64,000 nt of DNA from NCBI RefSeq assembly GCF_907165205.1, contig NC_058196.1:18208501-18272500 (forward strand), given 5' to 3'. Shown here piece after piece: positions 35,473-48,200 of this stretch. Each line of letters begins with the position of its first letter. Position 1 is the stretch's first letter. The notes beneath the pieces are model-generated. The model did not search any database and was not told where the DNA came from. It saw only the letters and a list, made by a program, of their open reading frames with translations. This DNA comes from Coccinella septempunctata. Taxonomy: Eukaryota; Arthropoda; Insecta; Coleoptera; Coccinellidae. A program made the translations under genes and the position numbers.

Positions 35473-37580
35473 GTTTTTGACAGCGTTTCTACCAGAATTA
35501 CAGATGCCTAGCACACTGTCAACGCATTTCGTTTAAATTTGAACAACTCAAAATTAGAATTTCGGTCGCGTATCATAACAATTTACGCCAAGAATCATCT
35601 AATTTCCGACATAAATTAGTAATGATGCGCAACTTATTTGAAACTCGCCATGAAAAATTCAATGTAGATTTAGTATGAATGTATGAAAAATTTCTCTCAT
35701 ATACATGTTCCCTGAGTTCTACTTTAATTTTGAATTGAATTATCAAAAGAGATAATATGGCGAGAATATTAATAATAATAATAATTTAATAGAAGAAAAT
35801 ACAATCCCATACTATAATTACTGTGATTTGATACAAAACTCAACTTCAACTCAGTGTTAAGTGATGCAAAATAGTATTGAATGTTGTAGAGGGTCTTACT
35901 AATTTTGTGTTTGTGGTTGTTTTCATGTGAAGAAATGACTGGTATATCGATATACGCCTTAATAACTTCATTAATTCATTAATATCTTTTATCGTTTTTC
36001 TGGCTAAATATTGTGCCACATACGATTTCCCCAAATCATTTTCTACTTTAAAAAGTTTTGAATTCCATCACATTAATATTAAACAACTATTCGTGAAAAA
36101 AATCTATTCTAAGATATCTATCCGTCGCTAGCTAGAAAGAAGAAAGCCGATAGATGGCACTACTTCTTCTAAAGGAGTTGACCCCCCCCCTGCTAACGAC
36201 TCCGGTTGAAAGTGATTCAGCATGTTTGTGACACTGAAATAGGAATTTCCTAAATACAGAAAAATTGCAACACGTAAAAATGAATCACTTGATCTCATTA
36301 GACGTATAAATTATGTATGTATTATGTATGCTTCAAGATGGGAACACAATCGCTATTCGGTTTTCATGGGTAGATTTACATAATCGAAAAAATTGCGAAA
36401 AACACCCCTTTTGGAGCTTTGAGGGAGAAAACTTTAATGGATCTAGCATCGAAAAAGACGAATCTACGCTGCACACAGTAGGTATGTATAATGTCGTAGC
36501 AGGATACTAAAATCCGTTAGTTGGTAAAATGACTAGTCATTTTGTGAGCTGAGGAATATTTTCTGAAACGCCATTGGAATACAGATCGTTTCTCAATCGG
36601 TCTGAAATTTTCAGTTAATTTGTAATCCGCGGACAACGCATACGACGAATTGTCAAATCAAAATCACCGTATTCTAAAGTTTCGGCTTTCTACGTAAATT
36701 AACTTTATTGGTATCATTTGCTGAAAATCATTGTTCCAAATATTACATGAAATATGATTCAAATGAAAGATAGTACCAACAAACATAATTTTTTTTACTA
36801 ATTTATTATCGAATGAAGCGTATCCTCAAACCATTGCATGAAGGCTAGATAGTCTTCAAAATAGAAAGAGTTAACAATAGCAAACAAATTTTAATGTTAT
36901 GTTATAGGTTATATTAATTACCAGAATAATAATTGAAGTGTATAACTTCTGAAAGGTTTAATAGAAGTGCCACTATCTGAGATTTTGTTTCTTACTTCAA
37001 AACGGCTAATTCATATTCATATTATCCTGATTCTCCATAGGTACCGAAGTACCCCTCAGAAGCTGCGTAAGCTTGTGCGAGTTCGGAGAATCAGTTGTGT
37101 TCTGTGTAGGCTTTGTTACTGTGTCCTTACGCCACCTTAGGCACAGCACTGTTAATTTGAACCCAAGAGTGAATTGGCAAGGCAAAGACGATATTTAGCT
37201 TTTAGAAATTACATATTTCAGATCTCAAGTTCTTAATAAAAATATCCTTGTCTACTTGCCATTTTATATCAGAAGATATTGATCCAACGTGGTGCGAAAC
37301 TGCATAAACGTAACCACTAAACTCACAAAATTCGACAATACGTGGAATCATGTTCGTCGTTTACAAAGTGACTGAAAATTTCAGACCGATGATGTAACGA
37401 TCCATATATTTAAAGCTTTGAACATAAATACATGGAATGGCAAATGAAGTGATATGAATGAATTTGTTATGGTACACACATTCGATGATTCTCCATCTAG
37501 CGCGACACTACAACAGTGGCGTAAATTATATAAATTTACATATGTCCTACCTTTTCGTATTGAAAATCGATGTGACAATA
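35473..37580. other. Non-coding AT-rich stretch
   Basis: I recognise no gene or bounded repeat. A C10 run lies at about 36,183-36,192. Short AAT microsatellites occur near 35,770. Confidence 0.4.
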
Positions 37581-37584
37581 ATAA

Positions 37585-37975
37585 TAATAGTAAAAAATGA
37601 TCACGCCTAAACTGGCAATGAAATCAAAAATGAGGATAAATTCAGATGCATTCCACCCGCTGATACAACAAGTGTTACGTTCTGAATTGAACTAGCCAAT
37701 TTGCCATCGTCAAGGCCCCAAATGGAGTACGCCCCATCGAAAGCTAATGCTGACCATGGTTTCGGTCTCATTTGATAGCTTTATTCTCCGATGGAGAACG
37801 TTTGGAATTGATGGACCCTTATTAAATACTGGCAAGCGCTACTGAGTAATATTCAGTAACACAGCGACTACTGAGTACTATACAGTTACCAGAGCGCCAC
37901 CCAGTATGGTACTCCATTTGGGGCCTTGACGATGGCAAATCGTAACACTTGTTGATATCCATATCATCCTCAATA
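37585..37975. mobile_element. Inverted-repeat element
   Basis: AACAAGTGTTACG and TTTGCCATCGTCAAGG(C)CCCAAATGGAGTAC near 37,670-37,730 are mirrored at about 37,908-37,960. Words on the left flank (GATCACGCCTAAAC, GGATAAATTCAGATGCAT) recur at 12.94-13.08 kb. A non-autonomous foldback family is the simplest reading. Confidence 0.65.
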
Positions 37976-39070
37976 ATAATAATGATAATTTTATTCAATC
38001 CTTTCAGACACTATATGGTGTATAGATAAGTCCGTCTGAAAACTAAGTAACTAAGACACTAAAAAATCAGCCAAGTGTTCCTGAACAGAGTAAAAACCTT
38101 TCTTTAAAAAGAGGTCCTCAATTTCTTTTTAAACATTTTAGTATTCAATTTTTTACAGATAGATGATTGTATAATTTGATACTTCTATACAAAGGACTGC
38201 ATTCGAATCTGTAGGTTCTGTGTTTCGGAAATTAAAACGTCTGAGCATTCCTTGTATCCTGACAATGATGTCAGTGTCAACTATCTCAATTGTGATTGGC
38301 GACACAAAGCAACTATCTCACTCCAGTATTTGGACAATAACAAATGTTTTTCCATTCCTTGTATCTATGTTCCAAGATTTAATCCGTTTAAGAAAATATT
38401 CGTCATTTTAGACAGATTATAGTGTCAGATTGCGACATATATTATGATTTCTATGGTAGCATGCGGCGACACTAATCCAGAATACTGGCCCTGCTTTTCT
38501 GATCATAGAAATAGAGAATGGACTGAGCATTCCCTATTCAGTACAGTAAGTATGGCAGAAAAATGTAATAAAAGTGACAACCGAACGTGCGGCCAGTAGT
38601 TGTCTCTTTCTAGAATTTCGATTGGTCCACACTCACGTCCAATGTCCAGAGAAAAGAGAAGTATTGGCCGCCTCATAGCTTTGTCTCTTTCTACAGAGTA
38701 CACTTTTATCCGGGTATCGTTTAATCTATCCTCTTTCTCTGCTATAATCGATTTCATAGAAAATCTATACAGTTATATCCACTTCTTTGCTACCCATAAC
38801 GGAATCTTCATCATTCCCTTCAGAATTAATAATTCCACACATTAACAATCCTTTAAAATTCCAGAATGCGCTTACACATCACTAATCTCGTCAGTCAACT
38901 CGTTCAGCTCACCCCCAATCGAAGGGCACAAGAAAAACCCTATTCACATAAAATTTAGTCACTCAATAAGTTATTCGTCATTTCAGGTCTGTTGAAGAAT
39001 AGTAAGGTTCAGACAATTATTTTCCGGTTTCTGTTAACTCCTGATGTGGTTACATTGGCAAAGTGTTGGA
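37976..39070. other. Non-coding stretch
   Basis: No gene is seen. 38.50-38.73 kb shares words with the 225-bp MITE at 5.29 kb. Confidence 0.35.
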
Positions 39071-39074
39071 AAAA

Positions 39075-39650
39075 TTTCGAATATAACAAAATACAAACTG
39101 AGCAGTGTCAGAATTGAACTGCTCAGTTAGATGTTTGATTGTCGGCATGTTCAGGGAATCAAAATAAAAATATCTTCTTGGGTTCAAAACAAATACGAAC
39201 ACAAAATAAATCTTGACGAATTAAAACAAAAATGAATAAACGTAAGAGATACACACATATAATAAGTGTATTTGTTTGATTGTTATGATCACCTCAAGCG
39301 TTATTTAGAAGTTGAAGGGACAATTTACCTGCTTCTTGGGAATTGAAATTTCAATTGCATCTTAACTATGCTTCAATAACCAAAATTTATCAAAACTTTT
39401 GAATATAACAAAATACTAACTGCTCGGTTTGATGTTTGACTGTTGGTATGTTCAAAGAATCAAAATAAAAATATTTTGTCGGGTTCAAAACAAATAAGAG
39501 CACAAAATATATCTCCAAAAAATTAAAACGAAAACTGAATATACATAAGAGGTACACATATATGATCAGTATAGTTCCTGCTTCTTGGAAATCGAAATTT
39601 TGAGTGCATCTCAAGTGTGCTTCAAATACCACATTTATGAAATCTTCCAA
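39075..39650. repeat. Diverged tandem duplication, about 0.3 kb unit
   Basis: About 39,075-39,390 and about 39,396-39,650 share, in order, ATATAACAAAATAC, GATGTTTGA, GAATCAAAATAAAAATAT, GGGTTCAAAACAAATA, TGCTTCTTGG and a GTGCATCT-type end. Both lack coding content. Confidence 0.75.
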
Positions 39651-39909
39651 TCTCAAATCTAAATTTAAATGAGACAAATGAAGGATCTTATTTCATGTTC
39701 TTAATTTCAGGTTTTAACATTCCGTACTGTTAGTATTCTTCGTTAAATATTTAGTAGTAGATAGTTATTACCGAATATCTTTCAGGACACCATGCTCAAA
39801 ACGAACATAATCGAGCTGAAGTAAAGGTATAAAAATTACTTTGGTCTTTATAAATACTTTAAATGGAATAATTACAGGCGTTCCGACGCTCATTTCCTCA
39901 CCTTCCTTA

Positions 39910-40324
39910 TTACTTTATTTGATCGTTGCTTTCGGAATGATCTGAGTTATTGTTCATCTTACCGTCTTCAGGCTTCTCCTTTTTAACAATAGTAATGTCT
40001 GGACAATTGGCTAATACGGAGTTATTTGAAGATGACGAATTATTTGTTGCACTGTAATTTACCAGTTGCTGAAAGGCATTGTTGGGCAAATCGGGCAGAA
40101 TGGAATCAGCCTCGTCTTCATCCATTTCCAATTCTTCGCCCTCGGTCATCATTTGAAAACCCATGTGTTGAATACCTTCTGACTGGGCGGAAGTAATGAG
40201 GAAATTGGAAAGTGTCTGTGGTGTAACATTCAGCTGCTCCGCGGCCCTAAATAACGTCAACTCCTTCTTCTTCAGTTTGTGGATAATTTCACTTGGTGCA
40301 GGTTCAGTCCAAAAATCTCTGACT
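39910..40324 (-). CDS. BTB-psq gene, last exon
   Basis: The acceptor is tttttgcag (40325-40327). The split Arg is completed, then VRDFWTEPAPSEIIHKLKKK, the second helix-turn-helix, an acidic EELEMDEDEAD stretch, poly-Ser/Asn, and stop at 39910-39912. AATAAA occurs across the final codons (CAAATAAAG), but it need not be the used poly(A) signal. Confidence 0.88.
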
Positions 40325-43300
40325 CTGCAAAAAGGAATTAGATTTTATTGAGAAGGTTCTCACATGCAGTCTTGATGAGTTATTTAAAATACAGAATCTT
40401 TGAGAAGGACTGGAAAAAATACGGGATTGATGTGGCGGACACTTGATGATAATCCGTAATTTAATTCAAAACAGATTATACGGTTTTCACCAAAATGAGT
40501 TTTTAAACCAGACACGTGTTTCGCTGACAATAGCATCTGGGTCATTCATTCATTCATTGCTGTATCCCATTATCGGAAATGAATCTACAAAAAGACATAA
40601 AAAAGACAGACTTATATTATCTTAGGGCTAATTGCGACTGTGTGCCCTCCTGTGACTAAAGGGACCCAACCGTGACCTACAGATCCTTCCACACTCCAGG
40701 CATGGAAAGTCACCAACCAGATCTGGCCGCCGCTGTATTCTTCTCGAGTCTCCATTATAACTGCGCACCATAGACCTCCACTGTGACCTGTCCAAAGCTG
40801 ATTTGAGGGATTGATGTAGTGTATCCTTAAACCGCTTATACTGGACTCCTGGTTTCCGGGCTCCCTCTGCCAATTCGCCATACAGAGCTATTTTGGGGAG
40901 TCTTGTGTCTTGCATCCACAGAATGTGGCCGCTCCATCTGAGTCGGGCCCTCGTTACTTGAGTCTCAATTGTTATACAACTCGCGCGCTGCAAGACTTCT
41001 GCATTCGAAACTTTGTGGAACCATCTGATGTGCACTATTTGTCTCAGATGACGTTAATGCGTTTGTTCAAGCTGTTTAATATGTCGCCTGTAGGGGTCCA
41101 TCTTTCGCTTCCGTAAAGAATCGTTGGGAGGACGACTGCTTTGTAAACAGCTGTCTTCAGATTGAGGTCCAGATTTTGAAACACTCTGGCCTTTAGCTTT
41201 CAGTATGCCCGTGATGCCGAACTGGTACGGTTGTGTATTTCCGTGTCTAGGTTAGCCCAAGTATTTATGAAGCTACCCAAATATTTGAACTGCTCGACCT
41301 GTTCTAGAGTTTCATTCTCCAGGCTGATATGTGTTTGAAGGCTTTCTGGCAGACTTATCAGGATTTTGGTTTTGTCAATATGGAGCCCAAAGCTTCGTAT
41401 ATATGTTTATAGATGTCCAGCATTATCTGTAGATCCTGCGCAGTCGTCTGCATATTGAAGTTCCGTGATAAACTTTGAACGAGTTTTTGCTCTGAGGCGC
41501 TGCAGGTGAAGGTAAACTGAGGAACTTGAAGATGCTATTGTGATAGCCAAACACGTGTTGTTGTTTGAAAACTCATTTTTGTGAAAATCGACTAAATAAA
41601 AAGATAAATCCATTTTAAGTATTCATAATGAGCTGTGCTACCCCTGGAAACCTGACGCTGCAGTTTTTCCAAGCATTAATTATACCATTTTAACCTTCAA
41701 AATAAGCTACTATATCAGAAAATCAAGCATATACTCACTATTTCCATTACATTTGGTTAAAGAAGTAGTATTTATAATACTATTAGGAGTACAAATAAGT
41801 TTTCGCCGTTTTTGTCAAAAATATGATGTGAAGCGCTGCTCCGACAGAGTATGTGCCATTGACCGGAACAGATTATAATCGGGCGGTGCAATATCTGGTG
41901 AATACGGCGGGTGGGGCATCACTTTCCAATCAAGCGTTTTCAAAAAGTTTTTCACCGAAACTTCTAAATGCGGATGAGCATTACTATGTATACTTCATTC
42001 AACTTTATTTTAGCAGTCGGTTGGCCATGGAAATTTGACACATTTCACTCTGTATAGTACGAAAATGTGGGGTTATGAAGCTTGTCAAAACATTTTTGGG
42101 TTTTAAATCAACGCTATGTTGCCCGTTCTACGTGAAAGTTTCTGTTATTACGTATTTTATCACAATGTCGAATCTCTTCGGAAAATATGTGACGAACATA
42201 ATTGAGGTTTATACAAACTGATTGAAGGCATACTAAATCCAGTTATTCGCATGGAAAATACAAGAGATCAGTATGATATCATTATATGCACTAGCTTGAG
42301 GAGAGTTAATGTTCGTTATCTTCTTTGGCTTACATCATTTGTAGATTTCAAAAATATTAACCCGAAGATAAAATGCATATGATGCAGTGGTTGGCAGTGG
42401 TTAATTCCCGAAGGAATTAACAGATAATTACAAGAATGTTAAATTTTTCAATAAAAATCATCTTGCATCAATATAAGTAAAAGGAGTTGAAGGAAATTTC
42501 AAGTTAAGATGCAACTTCACCGTTGAACAAAAATTTCACATAAATAAACAGTAACAGGGCAACTTGCGCGTATTTGTGGCTATTCATCTTTATACATTGA
42601 TGTAATTATAATAATTATAGGTATTTATTAGTACCTTAAGACATTTACATTGTATAGGACAAGTCAAAGTATATATAGGTGAATAATTTTGTGCTGTTTG
42701 CAGTGGTATTGAAGGCATTTTTCCTTCAGAGCTCGGCTCAATCTCATTAATTGTGTTCGGTAGCGAGTTCCAGTGGTTGTTCCGCTCGGATGAAGCAACT
42801 CGTAAATTTTTGGCCTTCCTCTGCGTTCTTTGTCTTTTACGTCAAAATCACCGTTTTTAAACTTTTGAAACCAGTCATGACATGTTCTCTCACTCAAGAC
42901 AGCCTCATTATATGCATCTACGAGCAATGAAAGGGCCTCAGCATTTTTTCAAAATGAAAAAGTAATTTGAAAGTTCCCGCAAATGACGGTTATTTGACTC
43001 AAATTTAGACATATATGAATGAAAAAAAACTACATGATGCTAATAAGAAGTTATTGGTATTTGGTATGATAGGGTTATATTGTTCTTGAATGAACCACAA
43101 ATTTTCAAGCCGTTTCCATGCAATTTCTCTCTAAACGGCGGAAACTTATTTGTACTCCTAATATAAATGACATCCGCAATTTCGTTGGCGATAAAGATAG
43201 AATTTTCTGTTGATTTCAGAAAGACGTGTACCGCTGTCAGAACAAATTTGCCACATTTTCTGTAAATAAATTCCTCACATGCAGAAGAATTAAGGAATAT

Positions 43301-45174
43301 GGCATAGTACCAATTACAGGAGCATATTGCGTAGTAGTACGCAACGCTTCTTTGCGGAAGCGAAAGCTGGACGCCTGACAGGCGACATATTATACAGCTT
43401 GAACAAAAGCAACAACGTCATCTAAGACAGATAATGCACATCGGATGGTTCCACAAAGTTTCCAATGCAGAAGTCTTGCAACGCGCGAGTTGTACAAAAA
43501 TTGAGACTCAAGTAACGAGGGCTCGACTTAGATGGAGCGGCCACATTCTGATGATGCAAGACACAAGACTCCCCAAAATAGCTCTGTATGGCGAATTCAC
43601 ACAGAGGGAGCCCGAAAACCAGGAGGCCAGTATAAGCGGTTTAAGGAAATACATCAATCCCTAAAATCAGTTGATGCCAATCATAACTGGGAACAACTAG
43701 AGTTAGACAGGTCACAGTGGAGTTGTTTGGTACACAGTTATAATTGAGACTCGAGAAGGATCAGCGGCGGCCAGATCTGGTTGGTGACTATCCATGCCCG
43801 GAGTGTGGAAGGATCTGTAGGTCACGGTTAGGTCTCTTCAGTCATAGAAGGGCACACAGTTGCAAATAGTCCCTAAGACAGCATAACTCTGTTCGCGCCG
43901 TTTTTTTTTTGTCTTTTTGTAGATTTATTTCCGATAACGGGATGCAGCAATATGACCAAGTAGTAGTGACCATCGCACACTGTTGCATATGTCGGAGAAT
44001 TATTGAATCGACACATAGCTTGGCTATCTGCATTGTGTGTTGCCTGATGTGGCTGTTGATCACGTTGCCCGCCAGATTGAAAGATATTGGAAGTTTGGGG
44101 GAAATTCTTTGATTTCAGTTTTTTGAGAAGTGATTGGGAGAAAGAAGGCGAAGGGACAGATTTTATAGAGATACTAAGCGAGAGTAATCGACATGATATG
44201 ACAGCCAAATTATAATTGTGTTGAAACTGACAGAAACTTGTCCTAGAATAAAATTGGAGGAGGCTTATATCCACCAGTAGGTAAATGAAGGCTGAAACAG
44301 AAGGAGAAGAAGACTTTTATAAAGAGGGGGAAGCTCCTATCGGTTTATCTTGATTTCTCGTACTAGCCTAATTGTGCTCAACTTCTCACGCGCTTGGAAT
44401 GTTCCGCAGAATATTTTCATATAATATTTCAACATAAATTATAAAGTTTTCACTTACCTATAAGGGTGTTTAAGGCAGCCGTACGAATCCCTATACCTTC
44501 CGTATAGCGTTCCGTAAGACACTCCGAGTAATTCGGCTGCGACCTTCATTTCCAGATTCTTGGTCTTTATTGCGTCCATAACCCTTTTAGTGAATGGCTC
44601 CTCCCAGAATTGCTGTCTTCTCCTGGTGCTCAGGTAATCGTTCATCTTAACCACATCAGACCATTCTTTCTCCAGAGCAGGCGTCAAAAAAGACTGACCG
44701 CTCGACGTCGTTACGTTGGAATTCGAATTGCACTTCTTCTGAGACATCTCCTGTTTAATTTCTTGCCTGGAATCGTTGGCGTTCGTTTGCATGTCGAGGA
44801 AGGAGTCGTTCGATTCTTGGGGCTGAAATCAGAAGTTAACTTTATGCATATTTATTACGTTATTATTCAGTAATTATTTGGTAAACGTAACACCAGTTTG
44901 TCTCCGGTAGTACTTTTCTTTGTTTTTTTTTTGAGCTGTCCGAATTTTGAACGTTTTTTTAACAGTAACATAAGATCGGTTGAGAAATAATCCGCTTTCT
45001 GCGTTATGAAAACTTAATATATAGAATTACGAATGGCTTAGGCCCGTTTGCACCAATATCCCTTAAAACGAGTACTTAACTAAGTGTCGTTTAAAGTTAA
45101 TGGACGCTTAATTTTATTCCTAGTTGCACGACTGTGGCTTAAACGAATCTTAAGTAAGGGGCCCTTAAGTTTTT

Positions 45175-45213
<39 letters not shown>

Positions 45214-48200
45214 TTTCTTTATTTCAAGTCAAATCAATATGTACAACATAATATGAGGTGAAATAGTGTCAATGATTCCGTCATTCTTCATCTGACATAA
45301 TCCAATAAACTATATGGTTCCAAATTTAATAGAAACCCATATAGACTGCGTTTAAAACATTTTAGGTTTTCTATCTTTTTAATGCTGTCTGGTAGAGAAT
45401 TGTATAATTTCAGGCACCTATATTCTGCTTGTTTTTGACTAGTTGTTAAAGTAAATTTGGGGTATATGTAGTCAAGACTTCTAGTTGCATGAATGGGTTT
45501 CTTATTTCCGAATTTTTGGAAAAATTGGCTGTTTCTTCTCATGAATAGCAAACACTCTTGTATATAAAGTGCATAAATGGTAAGTAGACCGTTACTCTTG
45601 AAAGCGCCCCTGCAAGTTTGATTGTATCCAAGACCACTCATTATTCTTATCACTTTTTTTTGTAAAATAAATAAATCCTCCATGTTCGATGCACCATAGA
45701 AAATTATTCCGTATCTTAACTTGGACTCAATTGTTGCGTAGTATACTAGCTTTAAACTCTCTTTGCCAATATACTTTGCTATCTCTCTGAAACCATACAC
45801 TGTTGATTTAATTTTCCCACACATATGCTTAACATGTTCACTCCAATTCAGGTTCCTATCAATGTGAATTCCCAAAAATTTGGTGGAGTTGCTTAACTTG
45901 TAGTTGTCGTGGTTTAAAGTCAAATTGTCCCTATTCTCGTTATTCGGGTTGGAAGGTGTAAAGAGAACCAGCCTAGTTTTTTCCTTGTTGAGGATGAGGT
46001 TATTTGCATTGAACCATTTCTCGCTGTTTTCCAATAATGTTGAACTGAGCTGTTGAAGTTCTGTGAAAAGCTTTTGGATTGCTAGTAGATTTGTGTCGTC
46101 TACATAGTTTACAGTAAGGGCCTCTTCTTCCCCCGCTCCAAGACATTCATCAAAATCATTTATGTAGATGATGAAAAAGAGCGGTCCAGCAATGCTTCCC
46201 TGTGGTATACCAAGAATTAATTCCTGAAAATCGGATTTATATATTTTTCCCTGTATTTCTATCTCTACCATTTGTTTCCTTGATTCAAAATATGATTTTG
46301 CCCATTCCAATGCTGGTCCGCGTATCCCATATTTCTCCAGTTTTTCCATCAATTTTTGAACATCCAGACAATCATAAGCCTTTGTTAGATCTAAGAAGAT
46401 ACCCATTGCCAGTTTTTTACCTTCAAATGCCTCCACTATTTTTGTAATAAATTGATATATGGCCGTTTGAATCGATTTCCCTTTCAGAAATCCATGTTGA
46501 CTGCCCTTGAAAATCGCGTTCTCTGTCAAATATTCCATTACTTGTTTGCAGTATGCCTTCTCTAGAATCTTTGAAAAACTTGGTAATATGCTAATGGGTC
46601 TGTAATTCCCATACTCATTCACATCCCCCTGCTTGTGTTTTGGTTTAATTACTGCTATTTTCAAACTCTCAGGAAAAACTCCATATTTCAATGAGTTATT
46701 TATGATATACTGTATAGGCTCAATTATTTCCTCTACTGTCTGTTTGATTATATTATTTGATATTTCATCGTAACCACTAGAGTGTTTCTTCTTCAATGTT
46801 TTTATGATTTCCCTGATTTCTTCTTTTGTGAGTGGTTTTAGCAACATACTTTTATTTTCCTCCATAGTGTTGTACTTCATATTTTCCTTTGGTAAATTTG
46901 ATGTTAATGTTCGCGCAGTATTTGTAAAAAATGTATTCATATCATTTGCAGTTTTCATTGGGTCTTCCGTTACATGTATTTGTGTAGTATTTTTGGAATT
47001 GTTCAAAGAGTTCACTATCGACCATAGGGTCTTATTCTTATTTTCTGAATTTACGATTTGGTTTTCAATTTTTTCTCTTCTTTGTTTCTTCAAGAGGTTA
47101 TCATATTGAATCTTTGTTTTTTTGTATATTTCTTTGAATGTGCTATCATATGTACTCAAAACCAAAAGCTTATCAAGTTCTTCTCGTAGTTTTTTGATCT
47201 CTGGGTTTATATTTCCCGTTCGGGGTTTCCTGTTTACTTGCACTTTCTTTAATGGGAACATTTTATTGAAAAACTCTAAATATACTTGATGAAAATATTC
47301 AAATTGTTTGTTTATCTCTGTCTTTTCAATTTCATACAAAGCTGACCATTTATGCTTGCTTAAAGCATTCCTGAAATGTTCAATATTTACTTGTGAGAAG
47401 TTGCGTCTGTATCTGTATTCCTTTTGTATTGGATCAATGGCTAAAACTATTTTTTGAGCGGTATGATCCGATATATGTGTCTCAATGACGCTTACATTAT
47501 ATGGTATTTCAGTATTTGTGAAGATACCATCAATACATGATTTTGAGTTCTTAGTTATTCGTGTTGGCTGATGTATTGTTTGCTTTATGTTGAACGTACC
47601 TAATAAGTCAAGGAATTGATTTCTCTTATTTGACTCCTGATTCATTTCTATATTAAAATCTCCTACTATTGTGACTTTTGTATTTTCATTATATAGTTTG
47701 TGTAATATCGCTTCCTCTTGCTTCCTCTTCTCTATATAGTATTCTACTGCTGTACATTCAAATTTAAATTTTTTGGTATGTTTTTTGATGTCCTTCCTCT
47801 CCTTTGCTTGTAGATCATTTCTTATATATATTGCCACTCCTCCATGTTCTTTTTCTTTTCTACAGAAGTGTGTGATAAGTTTAAAACCCTCTATTGTATA
47901 CCACTGTAGTTGTTCCTTCGTCTTCCAATGCTCTGAAATGCAAAGTATTTTAACCTCTTCATTTTCCCTCATTAATTCCTCTAGGTGATCTCTGGAATTT
48001 CCTATTGAGCAAACATTTTGGTGTAGAATACCAAAGAGAATTTTATCCTTTTTATTAGGGTTATTTCTGTTGGTGGATTTCTTATTCGTTTCAGTTCTTC
48101 TGTTTCCTTCTACTAGCACATTTGAAGGAGATACTGTTGATTTGCCATTTATATTCGTTTCTAAAAATTTATTGCGGCTAGGAAATTTTTGTGTTTTCCG

